The notes below the pieces were generated by a model. The model saw nothing but the letters and a program-made list of their open reading frames with translations. It searched no databases and was not told the origin of the DNA. Below, in pieces: positions 45,135 through 55,590 of a DNA stretch of 64,000 bases. This DNA comes from Zymoseptoria tritici IPO323. Lineage: Eukaryota; Ascomycota; Dothideomycetes; Mycosphaerellales; Mycosphaerellaceae. The DNA lies in NCBI RefSeq assembly GCF_000219625.1, contig NC_018215.1, positions 806,001 through 870,000 of the forward strand. The letters are read 5' to 3'. Numbering within the stretch: the first letter of the stretch is position 1; each line of letters starts with the position of its first letter. The position numbers were made by a program, and so were the translations under genes.

Positions 45135-45159
45135 TTGTTGGAAGGTCCAGGAACTTCCA

Positions 45160-46437
45160 TCAGGGGAAATCTTCGGGATGATCGATGAAAGCGTGGAAGT
45201 CTCTACCCGGCAAGGCGAAGTGATCGATCTCCGGCGTGAAAGATACACTCGCATACCCCTTGATCAAATGCATGAAATAACAGTCCGTCGCTTGGGTCGT
45301 CAGGTACCTCTCGCGAAAAGTGGCGAGGTGATTGGAAATGATGCGTTGCGCTTCGTCCGGGTGGGAGAGGTAGTATTCCACTTTCTGCGACAAGTCTGAG
45401 AAGTCATCCCTCACAGGCACATAATTCTGCTCCGCCCCCTCCGATCTCAGCAGATGGTAGTAATGCGTCGTGTACGTCAAATTATGAATGAACACCAGAC
45501 TGTCGCATGCCAAAAGGTGTGTCAATCGTCCGGAATAGCTGAATCCTTCGGTGTGGATCGTCATGGCGTAGGCGCACATATCTGGCATGGAGATGTGGTT
45601 TTCGCTGGATGAAGGGGAGGTATAGGTTACGTCCGCCCAGTCCTTCCCTTTGGTAATATTCACCAATGCAGAGCGGATGGTTGGGTTCGTCCACTGTGTG
45701 CCGCGCCAGACGACTTGCGGGATCTTCTCCTCAAACGGCCAATCGTGCTCTCTCGCCCTCTGCCGCATATCATCGAACTTCCCAATCGAGGCTGTAGCCC
45801 AAAAGTCGAAATTCGGAATCACCCACACCCGTGCAAACGTCTCGGCGGACAGATACCGTTCGTAGCGCAGTATCTCTCCTTCCGACTCCGCCGTGCGATT
45901 GAAGTGCACATCACGGTACGGGCGGGCGAACGTCCAAAAGGAATGCGTTCCGTCTTCCGTGGGCGGGTAGGAAATATCCTGCAACACAATCGCCGTTTCG
46001 ATGGTCGGCAGCACTTCGTCGGTGGACTGTAAAGCGCGGTGGAGGAGATGGAGGACGCCGAGTGCTCGTTCGCGGAAGACGGGGTCGCGGACGGCGTTGC
46101 GGGACTCGAGGACGCGGAGGTGGTTGTTGTGGACGAGGACGCGGAGGGCGCCGCCGTCGAGGGGACCGGTGGGGTGCCAGGAGATGGAGGCGTCGGTTGG
46201 GGTGAGGGTGTGGTTTTTTGTGGTTTTCCAGAGATGGATGGAGCGGTCGATTTCGTGGTAGAGGGAGGGGAAGGAGGTGAGGCAGTGGGTTGTTATTTCG
46301 AGTGGTTGGGTTAATGGAGATGGAGGGGAGCTCACGGCGGTGTCGTCGCGGGAGAACCAATAGATCACGAGGAGGGCGTGGATGGCGAGCACGGTGAGGA
46401 AGAAGGAGCTTCGTCGAGGCCATGGCCATCTAGACAT
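45160..46437 (-). CDS. GT90 (CAP10-like) glycosyltransferase, type II membrane protein
   Basis: Single exon, 425 residues from ATG 46437 (MSRWPWPRR). A basic start and one hydrophobic helix (SSFFLTVLAIHALLVIYWF) indicate a Golgi-type signal anchor. The lumenal part carries GT90/CAP10 features: VWVIPNFDFWATASIGKFDD, FEEKIPQVVWRGTQWTNPTI (the W-R-G motif), ALVNITKGKDWADVTY, MCAYAMTIHTEGFSYSGRLTHLLACDSL (no more shown), YYHLLRSEGAEQNYVPVRDD and LSHPDEAQRIISNHLATFRE. In Cryptococcus Cap10-family proteins are needed for capsule, and related enzymes transfer xylose or glucose; the donor here is unknown. The open frame extends upstream of 46437 but without support for an earlier start. Confidence 0.88.
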   Translation of the reverse strand: MSRWPWPRRSSFFLTVLAIHALLVIYWFSRDDTAVSSPPSPLTQPLEITTHCLTSFPSLYHEIDRSIHLWKTTKNHTLTPTDASISWHPTGPLDGGALRVLVHNNHLRVLESRNAVRDPVFRERALGVLHLLHRALQSTDEVLPTIETAIVLQDISYPPTEDGTHSFWTFARPYRDVHFNRTAESEGEILRYERYLSAETFARVWVIPNFDFWATASIGKFDDMRQRAREHDWPFEEKIPQVVWRGTQWTNPTIRSALVNITKGKDWADVTYTSPSSSENHISMPDMCAYAMTIHTEGFSYSGRLTHLLACDSLVFIHNLTYTTHYYHLLRSEGAEQNYVPVRDDFSDLSQKVEYYLSHPDEAQRIISNHLATFRERYLTTQATDCYFMHLIKGYASVSFTPEIDHFALPGRDFHAFIDHPEDFP

Positions 46438-47000
46438 TTGTCGTTCTGATGTGCAGACGTTTGGAGGTGGAGAGAATCCGTCGAAGAACAACGTTGTCGC
46501 ATCTCCCCCTTGCTTCGGCGACGTGTCTCGGCAACGTATCGCTACATTGGTCAATTTGCCACATCGTATGCTTTGGCTCGTCGAGTGCTGCCATCACGAG
46601 AAGGACTCCTCCTCGCTCACCACTCGGCGTACCGACGCCGGCTTCGATCCGGCGCAGAGCTTTCCCACCTACATAACCCCCATACCATCCACCGTTCCCT
46701 GAACGCAGAAATGCGGGGGTTTTTCTTCTTGTTGATTTGAGGGGGAGAGGACGATAGGGGTGGTGGTGTGTCTGGCTTTTGCCCGACATGTAGTCCTGGG
46801 GTGGACATTCGATCACGATGACACGATCAATCAAGCAAGCATTGAAAAACAATCGATGTTCCTCCTGCGATCATTCAGTAAAACCATTCCGATTGTCAAT
46901 TTGCAATACACACGCCCCTTCACAAACCAGACTCACACAGCCAATACCCGAAAACGAGTCTCCGCATGCTCCGTCCAGTCTCACCACTTCCCTCGCTCAC
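46438..47000. other. Intergenic, no gene recognised
   Basis: 560 bp between the GT90 start and the stop of the DUF2237 gene, both on the minus strand; contains the GT90 promoter. Confidence 0.4.
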
Positions 47001-47525
47001 TCATTCGGCATCCTTTGCAAAAGCCTTCAAATCCTCCAAATTGATCTTCCCCAACGCCTTCTCATTCGTCGCCTTCAACCACACCTTGGGAACAATCTTG
47101 TCCCCATCCTTCTCGCGCCCTCTCGCTTCGAATGCTTCCAACCATCGTGAGGCGCAGAGACACCATTTGCAGCCTGCTTTCATGCCTGGGATGACGCGCA
47201 GGTCGTTGCCTTGAGCCGCGGAGAAAGTGAGGAACTCTTCCGTCTGAAAAGCAGTCAGTAGGTGGTAGCGTTGTAACACGTGTGAATTGATGAATGATTT
47301 GTGCGAAGTGGTAGAATGTATACGTACGACTTCGGCGGCAACGGCGTGGTTTCCAAAGTCGGACGATGGGACTTCGCAGTATCCATTACGGAGGAAGCCG
47401 GTCATGGGAGAAGTGGAGTGGAGGGAAAGAGGTTGTTTGAACACTACAGCATCCGCTGATCAGTACGTTGAACCTCAATGTATACGTATTGATATTCGTG
47501 GCGAACCATTGAGTGACTTGGACAT
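47001..47525 (-). CDS. DUF2237-family protein
   Basis: Three exons (47525-47507, 47443-47328, 47243-47001) give 125 residues, the usual length of this family, found in bacteria and fungi and of unknown function. Conserved blocks: SLNVFKQPLSLHSTSPMTGF, LRNGYCEVPSSDFGNHAVAA, TEEFLTFSAAQGNDLR, MKAGCKWCLCASRWLEAFEA and LKATNEKALGKINLEDLKAF. The two Cys of WCLCA and the Asp/His of DFGNH are the likely functional residues. The first donor is weak (GTTCGC), chosen because it restores the SLNV join; a GTATAC donor 21 bp further would leave a 42-bp intron. The frame is open upstream to 47636 and 47735 with a hydrophobic stretch, so a longer membrane-anchored form cannot be excluded. Confidence 0.85.
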
Positions 47526-48006
47526 ATTGGCGGTATCGACTTGTTGGCTCTGTTGGGTGTAGGCGATGATTACTGCGATGATGGTGATGGCGAGGACGGA
47601 GATGAGTTGAGTCTTGGTGAAGAAACTCGATGGCATTGATTTGTTGGGGATGAAGAGGGCGATGGTGGTCGTGAGCAGGGAGGTCAAGAAGGAGCTCAGG
47701 GAGAGCTCGAGGATGCTCGATATGCGTGACGTCATGAATACAAGGACAATGAGAGATCGAGGTGAGGCACGAGGTGAGGCACCAGAAGGACAACATCTGC
47801 TAAGTACACATAGAGCAGCAAAGCAGAGAAAGACATAAACGGCAATCTACCAGGAACAACGACAACTCAGCAGTGAGCGTCTTTGACTGATTATATATTG
47901 TCTCGCTCCTTCTCGCATTTTGCAAAGGCCGTCAACTTCATATCTCATTACACAATGGGTATCCTCTACGTATCAACCTACTGGACGCTCTGGTATCGTA
48001 TCCATC
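47526..48006. other. Intergenic / possible upstream extension of DUF2237 gene
   Basis: 480 bp upstream of the DUF2237 start. It includes an in-frame open stretch to 47735 with a hydrophobic segment (LISVLAITIIAVIIAY) and otherwise the 3' UTR of the following gene. Confidence 0.4.
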
Positions 48007-51000
48007 CTATAACTTCGACGGTCCAGCCTGGTTCTCCTTCAGACTCGCCTCCAAAGCCTTCTTCAAGTCCTCGTCCTCGTCCCCATCGCCAGACGAACTA
48101 CCAGCCTTCTGCTGCCGACTTCGCTCCTCCAACAGACTCTGCTTCTTGATATACTCCAACACAATCTCCTCCTCAGTCTTCTCCTGCTGCGTCTTCTCTC
48201 CCTTCCCAGCATTAGTTTGCCGTTCAAAGTCCGCTTGCGTGGTACCCGCCAAATGTCCAGGGTCATAGGCCGGCGGCCCCGCGGAGGAAGAACCCGCACC
48301 AGCAATATCCCGATCCTCCATTGCAAGCGTCTGCTCCGATATTATGGACGCCCGTCCAATGTCAGAGTCACTATCCTCTCCCGTCCACCCTCGCTGCTCC
48401 TTCAGACTCGCCGCTAATGCACGTTCGAGCTCAGCACCATACTCCCTCCTCTCCTCGCGATGTTTCGCGGCATCAGCTTCACTTTCCTGCATCGCGCGCT
48501 GCATATCTTCGTCATGTGCCGGTGGAGGAGGATGGCTGCGTTGGACATCCGCCATACTGGCGCGAATCGCAGCTTCAACTTCTGCGTCTTTTGCCGCGTC
48601 GCCGGTGGAAGTCTCGCGGACGGAAATGCGGATCGCTTCTTCCAGCGCGAGTTGGTCGGCGACCTCAGGATCGACCTCCTGACTCTCTTGTTGACGGCGG
48701 GTGGATCCATCTTGACCTTGAGTGTTGCTGGAGGAGCTGCTCTTCTTCTTCGGCATCCGTCCGTCCAACCACGCTTCCTTCTTGCGCATCTGTTCCGCCA
48801 AGATATCCCTCACCAACTCGTCTGGATTCCTCTTCTTCTTCAAATCCTTATGCAGCACGTTCCACCTCATCACTACGTCCGCACGCTCTTCCGGGCTAGC
48901 ATGTGAATACTCATCGAATCCTTGCGCCGTCCGCGCGGCGATGATGTAGTTGTTTACACTCGAGCCGAAGTTTTTCTGCAATTCCTTGTACACGCCTTTC
49001 ATTGTGTAGCCGGGAATGCCGAAGATGGCAGCGCCGGGTTTCAGCATGATGCCTCCAATACCCTTGCCGATGCCTTTGACGAAACCTGCAGCGCCGCCTT
49101 CCGAGGCGCCTTTCATCGGCTGTGTGACAAGACCGGTAATTCCGTCGTACATGCCGAACCCGAACTCCTTCGTGGCAGCACGGATTCCGGACTTCAGATC
49201 GGTGACCTTGTCCTGCTTGCGAACTGTTTCGTCACCGTAGAGTTTGGGAGCATTGTGAAAACCGCGGGCGAGGTTCATGGTGAAGTCCATGGGAGACTTG
49301 AAACCTGCGCCGACGATGCGGTTGACGCCTTTCGAGGTGTCGGTGGCGGTTTGGAGGAGATTGCCGCCGGCGGCAGAGAAGGAACTCGTTTTCTTCGGCT
49401 TGGCCTTATCGCCAGCCGGTCCCTGCTGAGAGCCGGGCGAGAGTGGGCCAGCATTCAGCTTGGCTAGAGAGTCCTGGAGGTTAAAGCTGGATCCCGTCCG
49501 AGACGCAGGCGGCGAGGCGACTTGCTCGCCGCTGAGGACTGTGGAGCCACTTGCAGATCGTGGCGGCATAGAAGGAGTGGGTGTTTCACTTTTATCGTCT
49601 GATGAGAGTGTGGACCTCGACTTCAGCGACTGGTCAGAACTCTCAGCGCCCTCGGTCATCTTGCCTTCAGCTTTGCTCTTCTTCGCGGCATCAGGGTGAA
49701 TCTTTAGCGCCTTCAACGTCTCAATGGGAAAGTCCGCAACTCCCAGCATCATCGAACTCATAGTTCCGACTACTGCAGTTGCGCCACCAGTGATGGGGTC
49801 CCACGGTCCATCGTCAGCTTCGTACTCTCGAGCGCGGAAGAGCTTGAGGTCGTTGAAGTCGAGTAGACCTTCTTGCGCGAGCGTGCACGCTGCCATGGCA
49901 CTGAGCCGAGCTTGTGTACGTTTGATACGCCAGACCGCGGGTCTCGAAGGTGCCAGACTGCAGCGCATCTTGTCCACATCCAGGAACTGATGAAAGCTTT
50001 GAGCGCCGAGATCGCTTCCTTTCTCAGTCGCAATGCTGGCCGCTAACTCATGTGCACGTTCTTGACTCTGAGGCTCAAGACAAACCTTGATGCCATCTGC
50101 CAGTTTGTCCGCAGTGAGCTCCTTGTTCGGTATAGGATCTGGTCCAGCTCCAGCTCTAGCGACCATCGATCCCCAGAACATCTGATCTCCGAAGAACGGA
50201 ACCACCAATGTCGGTCGTCCAGCTGTGATGCCAGCGGCAGTTGTTCCAGCTCCGCCGTGATGCACAACACATGAGACGTGCTTGAACAACCAGTCATGTG
50301 GCACATTTCCCAACATGAAAACATCGTCGGGCTTCCCAAGTTCGTCAGCACCTACGCCTCCCCAGCCTTTGGACACTAACGCTCTCTGTCCACTCTTTCG
50401 CACCGCCTCAAAGATGAGCTTGGTCATTTCCGTTGGGTTGTCAAGCACAATCGAACCGAATCCGATATAGACAGGAGGATCGCCTGCATCGAGGAAAGCC
50501 TTGAGATCAGGCTCTGGCGTATAGTTCGTCGCGAGATCCAAGAAGAAGAATCCCGAGATATTGATATTCGCACCCCAATCCTTGGGCTTCGCAATCAATG
50601 CCGGAGACCAGCAGTACGTGTGCGGAATCTTCAACCTCTGCAACATGCCGGGTGCTTTCAGCATGGCGATATCGTCCAGTCCAAGACTCCGCTGACGGAA
50701 GCGGTTGATGATGTCGCCCAGACCTTGCCACGTAAGCATTTCGATCAGCGCGTAGGATATGTAATTCGTGAGGTTCGTGTCGGCGTTGGAGGACTGGATG
50801 TTTGCGAGAGGGTGTGGGAATGCTTGCGTCGGTGAGTATGGCATGGTGAACATGATATGCAGCGGAATTCCCAGCTTCTCGGCAATGTGGATGTGTGCAA
50901 AGCTAGGCGGGTTGGCGATCAAGCAGTCTGCGACAAAGGGTTTCTGAAGGTAGTCGTCTCCCTCTGCGCTCCAGTCCTCGACCGTCTTATCGGTGGCCTC

Positions 51001-51771
51001 CACACCGGTGCCATCTCCCGTCTCAAAGCAAGACCGCCAGCAGCCCTGCAGGTATTCGCCCACCTCTTTCCGTCTCATGCCAATGTCTCCGCCGCGGAGG
51101 GCATTGAAATCCGGCATAAGACCTGGGTTCTTGACCATAAACGCCATCAGCGCCTGCGGGTCACCTCCAATGCTAAAGAACTCGAGGTCGTTCTCAATCA
51201 CAAAGTCCTTGAAATTCGGGTGTGTTGCCAACCTGACGCGGTGTCCGTATGTCTCTTTCAGCACCTTTCCCAACGCCACAAATGGTTGCACATCTCCTCT
51301 TGATCCAACCACTTGAATGACCACATTCATTGGTGGAGGTGGTGGTACTCCATCTGCTCCTCCCAGGGATGGAGGGATGTATGCTGGAGGGGGCGCCTCT
51401 TCGTCCGCAGCGGCCTGTTGCAATTGCTTGAGACTGGGCACGAGTAATTGTGATAGTCGGCGGTCGGCCTGATTGATTCGAATATTGACACGTCCATCTT
51501 CTGCCACTGTTGCTTTGGTATCGAATCCATCTTGGGTTTGCGTTATGGTGCCGAACTCTTCGCCGTAAGCAGGTGGTGGAACGTCTGGGATGGCCTCGTC
51601 GATTTGTGCTGATGGTGTGGCTACGTCGTGGCCTCCGTATCGTCCTTCGGCGGAGGTAGAGTCGTCGCCGGTGTTGTTGATAGCTGCGGTTGCTTGATCA
51701 AGCATCACCTGTGGGACCGGATGCTGCTCACTTCCTCCAGATTGTGGAGCTGACTCTTTCGGTGGAGCCAT
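48007..51771 (-). CDS. Sterol-glucosyltransferase-like protein with VPS13-like segment and UIMs
   Basis: Single exon, 1254 residues. After a Pro-rich N region (PPPAYGEEF, PPPAYIPPSL), residues ~147-600 form a GT28/GT1 glycosyltransferase: MNVVIQVVGSRGDVQPFVALG, VRLATHPNFKDFVIENDLEF, GFGSIVLDNPTEMTKLIFEA, and the UDP-sugar motif VVHHGGAGTTAAGITAGRPT at ~503, as in UDP-glucose:sterol glucosyltransferases (Ugt51/Atg26). It lacks the N-terminal GRAM/PH part of Atg26. Residues ~870-927 (GITGLVTQPMKGASEGG, GFVKGIGKGIGGIMLKPGAA, IFG) resemble the amphipathic segment near the C end of VPS13/ATG2 proteins. The last 220 residues have four ubiquitin-interacting-like motifs (LALEEAIRISVRE, DMQRAMQES, ELERALAASLKE, DLKKALEASLKE). 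The combination suggests a ubiquitin-responsive membrane-lipid enzyme; substrate is not certain. Confidence 0.88.
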   Translation of the reverse strand: MAPPKESAPQSGGSEQHPVPQVMLDQATAAINNTGDDSTSAEGRYGGHDVATPSAQIDEAIPDVPPPAYGEEFGTITQTQDGFDTKATVAEDGRVNIRINQADRRLSQLLVPSLKQLQQAAADEEAPPPAYIPPSLGGADGVPPPPPMNVVIQVVGSRGDVQPFVALGKVLKETYGHRVRLATHPNFKDFVIENDLEFFSIGGDPQALMAFMVKNPGLMPDFNALRGGDIGMRRKEVGEYLQGCWRSCFETGDGTGVEATDKTVEDWSAEGDDYLQKPFVADCLIANPPSFAHIHIAEKLGIPLHIMFTMPYSPTQAFPHPLANIQSSNADTNLTNYISYALIEMLTWQGLGDIINRFRQRSLGLDDIAMLKAPGMLQRLKIPHTYCWSPALIAKPKDWGANINISGFFFLDLATNYTPEPDLKAFLDAGDPPVYIGFGSIVLDNPTEMTKLIFEAVRKSGQRALVSKGWGGVGADELGKPDDVFMLGNVPHDWLFKHVSCVVHHGGAGTTAAGITAGRPTLVVPFFGDQMFWGSMVARAGAGPDPIPNKELTADKLADGIKVCLEPQSQERAHELAASIATEKGSDLGAQSFHQFLDVDKMRCSLAPSRPAVWRIKRTQARLSAMAACTLAQEGLLDFNDLKLFRAREYEADDGPWDPITGGATAVVGTMSSMMLGVADFPIETLKALKIHPDAAKKSKAEGKMTEGAESSDQSLKSRSTLSSDDKSETPTPSMPPRSASGSTVLSGEQVASPPASRTGSSFNLQDSLAKLNAGPLSPGSQQGPAGDKAKPKKTSSFSAAGGNLLQTATDTSKGVNRIVGAGFKSPMDFTMNLARGFHNAPKLYGDETVRKQDKVTDLKSGIRAATKEFGFGMYDGITGLVTQPMKGASEGGAAGFVKGIGKGIGGIMLKPGAAIFGIPGYTMKGVYKELQKNFGSSVNNYIIAARTAQGFDEYSHASPEERADVVMRWNVLHKDLKKKRNPDELVRDILAEQMRKKEAWLDGRMPKKKSSSSSNTQGQDGSTRRQQESQEVDPEVADQLALEEAIRISVRETSTGDAAKDAEVEAAIRASMADVQRSHPPPPAHDEDMQRAMQESEADAAKHREERREYGAELERALAASLKEQRGWTGEDSDSDIGRASIISEQTLAMEDRDIAGAGSSSAGPPAYDPGHLAGTTQADFERQTNAGKGEKTQQEKTEEEIVLEYIKKQSLLEERSRQQKAGSSSGDGDEDEDLKKALEASLKENQAGPSKL

Positions 51772-52630
51772 ACTGACGGTGTACCTTTTCGAACCGAGGA
51801 AAGCGAGAGAATCGAGTTGGTATGTCCGGAAGAGAGGGCGTATGCCGGAGATGCAGTTCGAGGAGAGGGAGAAGTTTGATGGTTAAGTCGAGTTGGCAGA
51901 GGGGGCGGAGTAGAGAGTGTTTCGAGATTGAATGAAGCTGCCTACCATTGTCGACGGTAGAATATGGTACGCGTCTCGAGGTGGAGTTTGCTACTCGCGT
52001 AACAGTGAATACGACCGTAACTCACTCATCTCCTCCTACGACATCGTGTATAAACAAGATTCCAAGCTTGGTGGTGTTGCTGGGCGGTCTAGCGAAGGAG
52101 GTCAGGTCGCGCCTCACTCACGTCATGGTGCACAGCCACGCGAGAATACGATGAATACGATCGTTCCTGTGAACATTCACTTCACGAATATGCAACCGAG
52201 CTAGTCTTGTGTTATTTCATCGAAACCTTTGAGCCTCGAGGAGCGCTCGCGTCGCAATACTCATACCCTATCTCATTGTCGAGCCACATACGCCCATTTC
52301 ACAGCCTACTGAACGGAATGAGCACTCTCTCATCCGGCTTCGTATCTTACTTGACGGCGGTAAAACAGTCGTGAAGATCTTGCATTGAAAGTACTTCTAG
52401 CGTCGAGGTGCTCCTCGCCCGCTGCCTTGTCTCATGCTCGGACTTCAAACCAAGCGCATCAAATCCAAAGCATTCCACCAAATCGGGATCATATCGATCT
52501 CATTGTTAGCCATGGATTCCCCTTGTGTCGGAAAGGTTCCTCTACTGCGAGAGGCTGTGCGCCGCTCACATTTCACCAGGCCAGTTCTCGTCTCTTCGAT
52601 CGTCTTGCTGTCCTGCCAACCGCCGAGCAC
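51772..52630. other. Intergenic, promoter of the glycosyltransferase gene
   Basis: 860 bp between the start codon at 51771 and the stop of the next minus-strand gene at 52631. Nothing coding is convincing. Confidence 0.4.
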
Positions 52631-54983
52631 CTAGACCGGGTTGTCGTCACCTCCGCCCTCATCATCCGATGGCGACTCAGGCGCCGGTCCACGAAGCGGT
52701 CCAGGACGAGGCAAATCGAGAGTCCCCCAGGCGGACCCATTGGTGTACTGAGATCCGTTAGCGTTCCGCTGAGCCTGAGCAAGCTGCGGTGGCATCGCAA
52801 TGAACGTGGAAGCCGTGGCAGCGGGGACGTAACGAGGGATCCGGGAGACATGCCCGGTCGGAGTAGCATCGGAGTCGGTGGAACGGCGGTAATGCGCTCG
52901 AGTGGAGTCCTGTGGCGGCGCATCGGAGAGATCGGCGTCGTCGTCGCCCGTGAGATCGACGAGGCCATTGTTTGGCTGCGTGTTGTGGTTCGCGAACGTG
53001 TAGCTTGAGGGCAGCGACGATCTGTGTTGACGCTGATGTTGGCGATCGCGACGATGACCATGCTGAGGAGGAGGAGGACGACGCTGCAGACGCTGGGAGC
53101 TCAAATCCTGTAGAAGGCCATTGCCGTGGAGAGTGTGTTCCTCGGACTGAGCATCGCCAAGCTTTCCATGACTGCCAGGGGGTGAAGCATCATAAGATGA
53201 AAGGGTCTGTGAGCCTCCACTGTATGGTGAGGATGAAGAGTCATGACTGGTCGGGAAAGTTCCGGTCACGGCGCTGTCAATGGGAGGGCCTCGGCTGCGG
53301 GCAGCATCCACCTCCACTTTCAACGCCATCTCCGTGCGACGACGGATCTCAGATGCGAGCCCGAGGGAGCGAATGGGGTCGCCTGCTCGCTGAGAAGCAT
53401 CCATACCTGGTATGCTACCCAGCTTTCGACCGGTGTTCTTGCAATCGAAGTCGAACGTCTCACTCCTCGTGCTGCGAGGAGGAGAATCGCTGAGGCAGCT
53501 CGATGGAGCGTATGCACTCTTCCGGGTGACCTTGGTATCCGAACTCTTCTTCTTGGTCTCGAAGCCCTCCATCAAAGCAGTCTGCATGTCAAGACCGTCC
53601 TCATCGTCGTCCTCGTCCTCGTCCTCATCGAACCTCTTTGCGCGCTTGTCCATTCCACCAGACAGGTTCTGGCTTGAGAATGAGCGCCCGTGCTTGTTGG
53701 AGTCTGTATCATCATCAAAGTTGGACGCCGGATCAGTCTCATCATACATGTCCTCCTCGTTCATGTCTGCGAGCTTCTGGCCCTTTCCACCCCACTTCAG
53801 GCTGCAGATGTATTCGTACAGCTCAGTCCTCAGGACTTCTGCTTGGAATTCGAGGCCGTCACGGGGACCAAGGGTCCCTCCCAGCTGCTTACTCTGCATG
53901 CTGTGTTTGAGGTCCTCGACGAATTTGACCAAGGCCGGATGCGTCTTGACTTTGCTTGGGAGGTTGATGGAGACGTTGTGAACGTGTGTAAGGATGGCGA
54001 ACGGCTGAAGCGCAAGCTCGACATCGGTGACGTTGTTGATACTGGTGCTGCGTGGCTTGTCCTGTTGTACTTGTTAGCAGCTGTCAAAGGTTGCGCTAGA
54101 GCTGCATTCATCGACTTACCGATTCTGGATCCCACCACCAGTGTTCACAGCGCATGATACCACGGCGGTTTTTTTGGGCCTGCGCATGTCCCTCGGGCTG
54201 AGAGGCGAAGTTGATGGTGAGTGACACAACTCTGCCGTCCTTGCCTCCACGCTCGAGCATGCGAGCGAGGGCATAGTTCATGTAGTATGTATTGAGAGCG
54301 GCGTGGCGAGCTTTCTCGGTGGCCGGGAAGATGGTGATCTCAATCTTCTTGAGCTTGTGAATGTCAAACTCAGATCCATCATCGAAGCGGGCGAAGCGGT
54401 CGTCTCCGTTGCCAGCGTTCTCCTTGTATTGAAGTGGCTGGCGACCCGAGTCGAGAAACTCGATGCCGCCGGTGGTGATGCCCTCGTGCACGTGGATGGC
54501 GAAGATGCGCTCCGCATAGACGCAGGAGGTCATCTCATCCTTGACTTGTCGGTTGAGGCAAAGCAGATTGCTGGTCTTGTTGTGCTTGGGCTTGCGCGTC
54601 AGATCTCTCTTGACCTTATCACCTTCCTGGCAGACTGGCTGGATGACGACGTCCTTGGCCGGTAACAACTCAGCGAAGATGGCGCGGCGCAGCTCGTGAG
54701 AAATCTGCTTGAGAAGAGGGCATTTTCCGAAACGTGGCGGAATGGACGCTGGATGGACAAAGATGGTCGGGGTGTAGATCTGGAGACGAGGCGCAGTGCG
54801 CTCGTAGATGAGTTCGCAGATGTTGTCGATGACATCTTCGACGAGTTGCATGTTTCCTTGTTCGCGTCCGCTCAGAATTAGCAGAACGCGCTTCATCCCC
54901 TCCGCCTTGAGGTTTCTTCGTTGAAGAAAAGGGATGCTGGTCGTCTGCTGTGGCAGCAGCGCTGACGCGAAAGCGTGAAACAT
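52631..54983 (-). CDS. Uncharacterised fungal protein with acidic tract and SUMO-interaction-like motif
   Basis: Two exons (54983-54120, 54061-52631; 58-bp phase-0 intron) give 764 residues. The N-terminal ~450 residues look folded (LLKQISHELRRAIFAELLPA, SNLLCLNRQVKDEMTSCVYA, FAIHVHEGITTGGIEF, LKKIEITIFPATEKARHAA, RVVSLTINFASQPEG, ILTHVHNVSINLPSKVKT), like fungal proteins with an F-box-like start followed by a beta/alpha domain used in heterokaryon/cell-cycle contexts, but I cannot name it. The rest is disordered with an acidic run (FDEDEDEDDDEDGLD) and near the C end GLVDLTGDDDADLSD, a canonical SUMO-interacting motif (hydrophobic core then acidic residues). Nuclear location is plausible. 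No function assigned. Confidence 0.75.
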
Positions 54984-55590
54984 GATCGCGCGCTGATATG
55001 GCGTGTTCTCGAGTTGGATGTGTTGAGATTGTGGTACGGTGAGGAAAGTTGGAGAGCTAGAATGAGCTAGCTTTTAACAGAGCGAGAAGAAAAAGGGAGC
55101 GGCCGCGATCACATGCCTGAGGTTCACCTTCGAACGGGACTTCACGCGGCAAGAACGATGGAACAGCGTGCAATGCTTTCTCGAATTGTGTCTCAATCGC
55201 AGTCGTTCAAGGAAGAGCAATGTGGTGTATGCACGAGCGGTGAAACGAGAATCAGTACTTACGAACGGTGCTTGTTGCGTGACACTGCATATGCTGCAGG
55301 GTGCCATAAGCGCTGGCATATGCAACAGCTCCATGTGGAGCATTCGAGATGTGAGATATGACCTACAAAGATGAGAAGCCGATACAAATCATAGACAGGC
55401 ACTGAGTTCAACAAGCATCATGGCTTACAGTTTTCATTTGATCATATCCTCGTGTCTCGCCAGACAGCTCCCTGAGCGGCATGTTCTCTGCCATTCCAGC
55501 CTGCACGCACGTCATGCGGCAGTGTACATTTTGTCTTGTCATCACAGTTCCAGTGATGCGGCGTTATTCCTCCATGTTATCGCTCTTCCC
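54984..55590. other. Intergenic, no gene recognised
   Basis: About 600 bp between the start of the 52631-54983 gene and the stop of the RTC3-like gene. Contains the promoter of the former. Confidence 0.4.

Noticed and set aside
47465..47506. Alternative GTATAC donor for the DUF2237 first intron
   Set aside because: Leaves a 42-bp intron, shorter than others here, and inserts residues that break the conserved SLNV start; GTTCGC at 47506 fits better.
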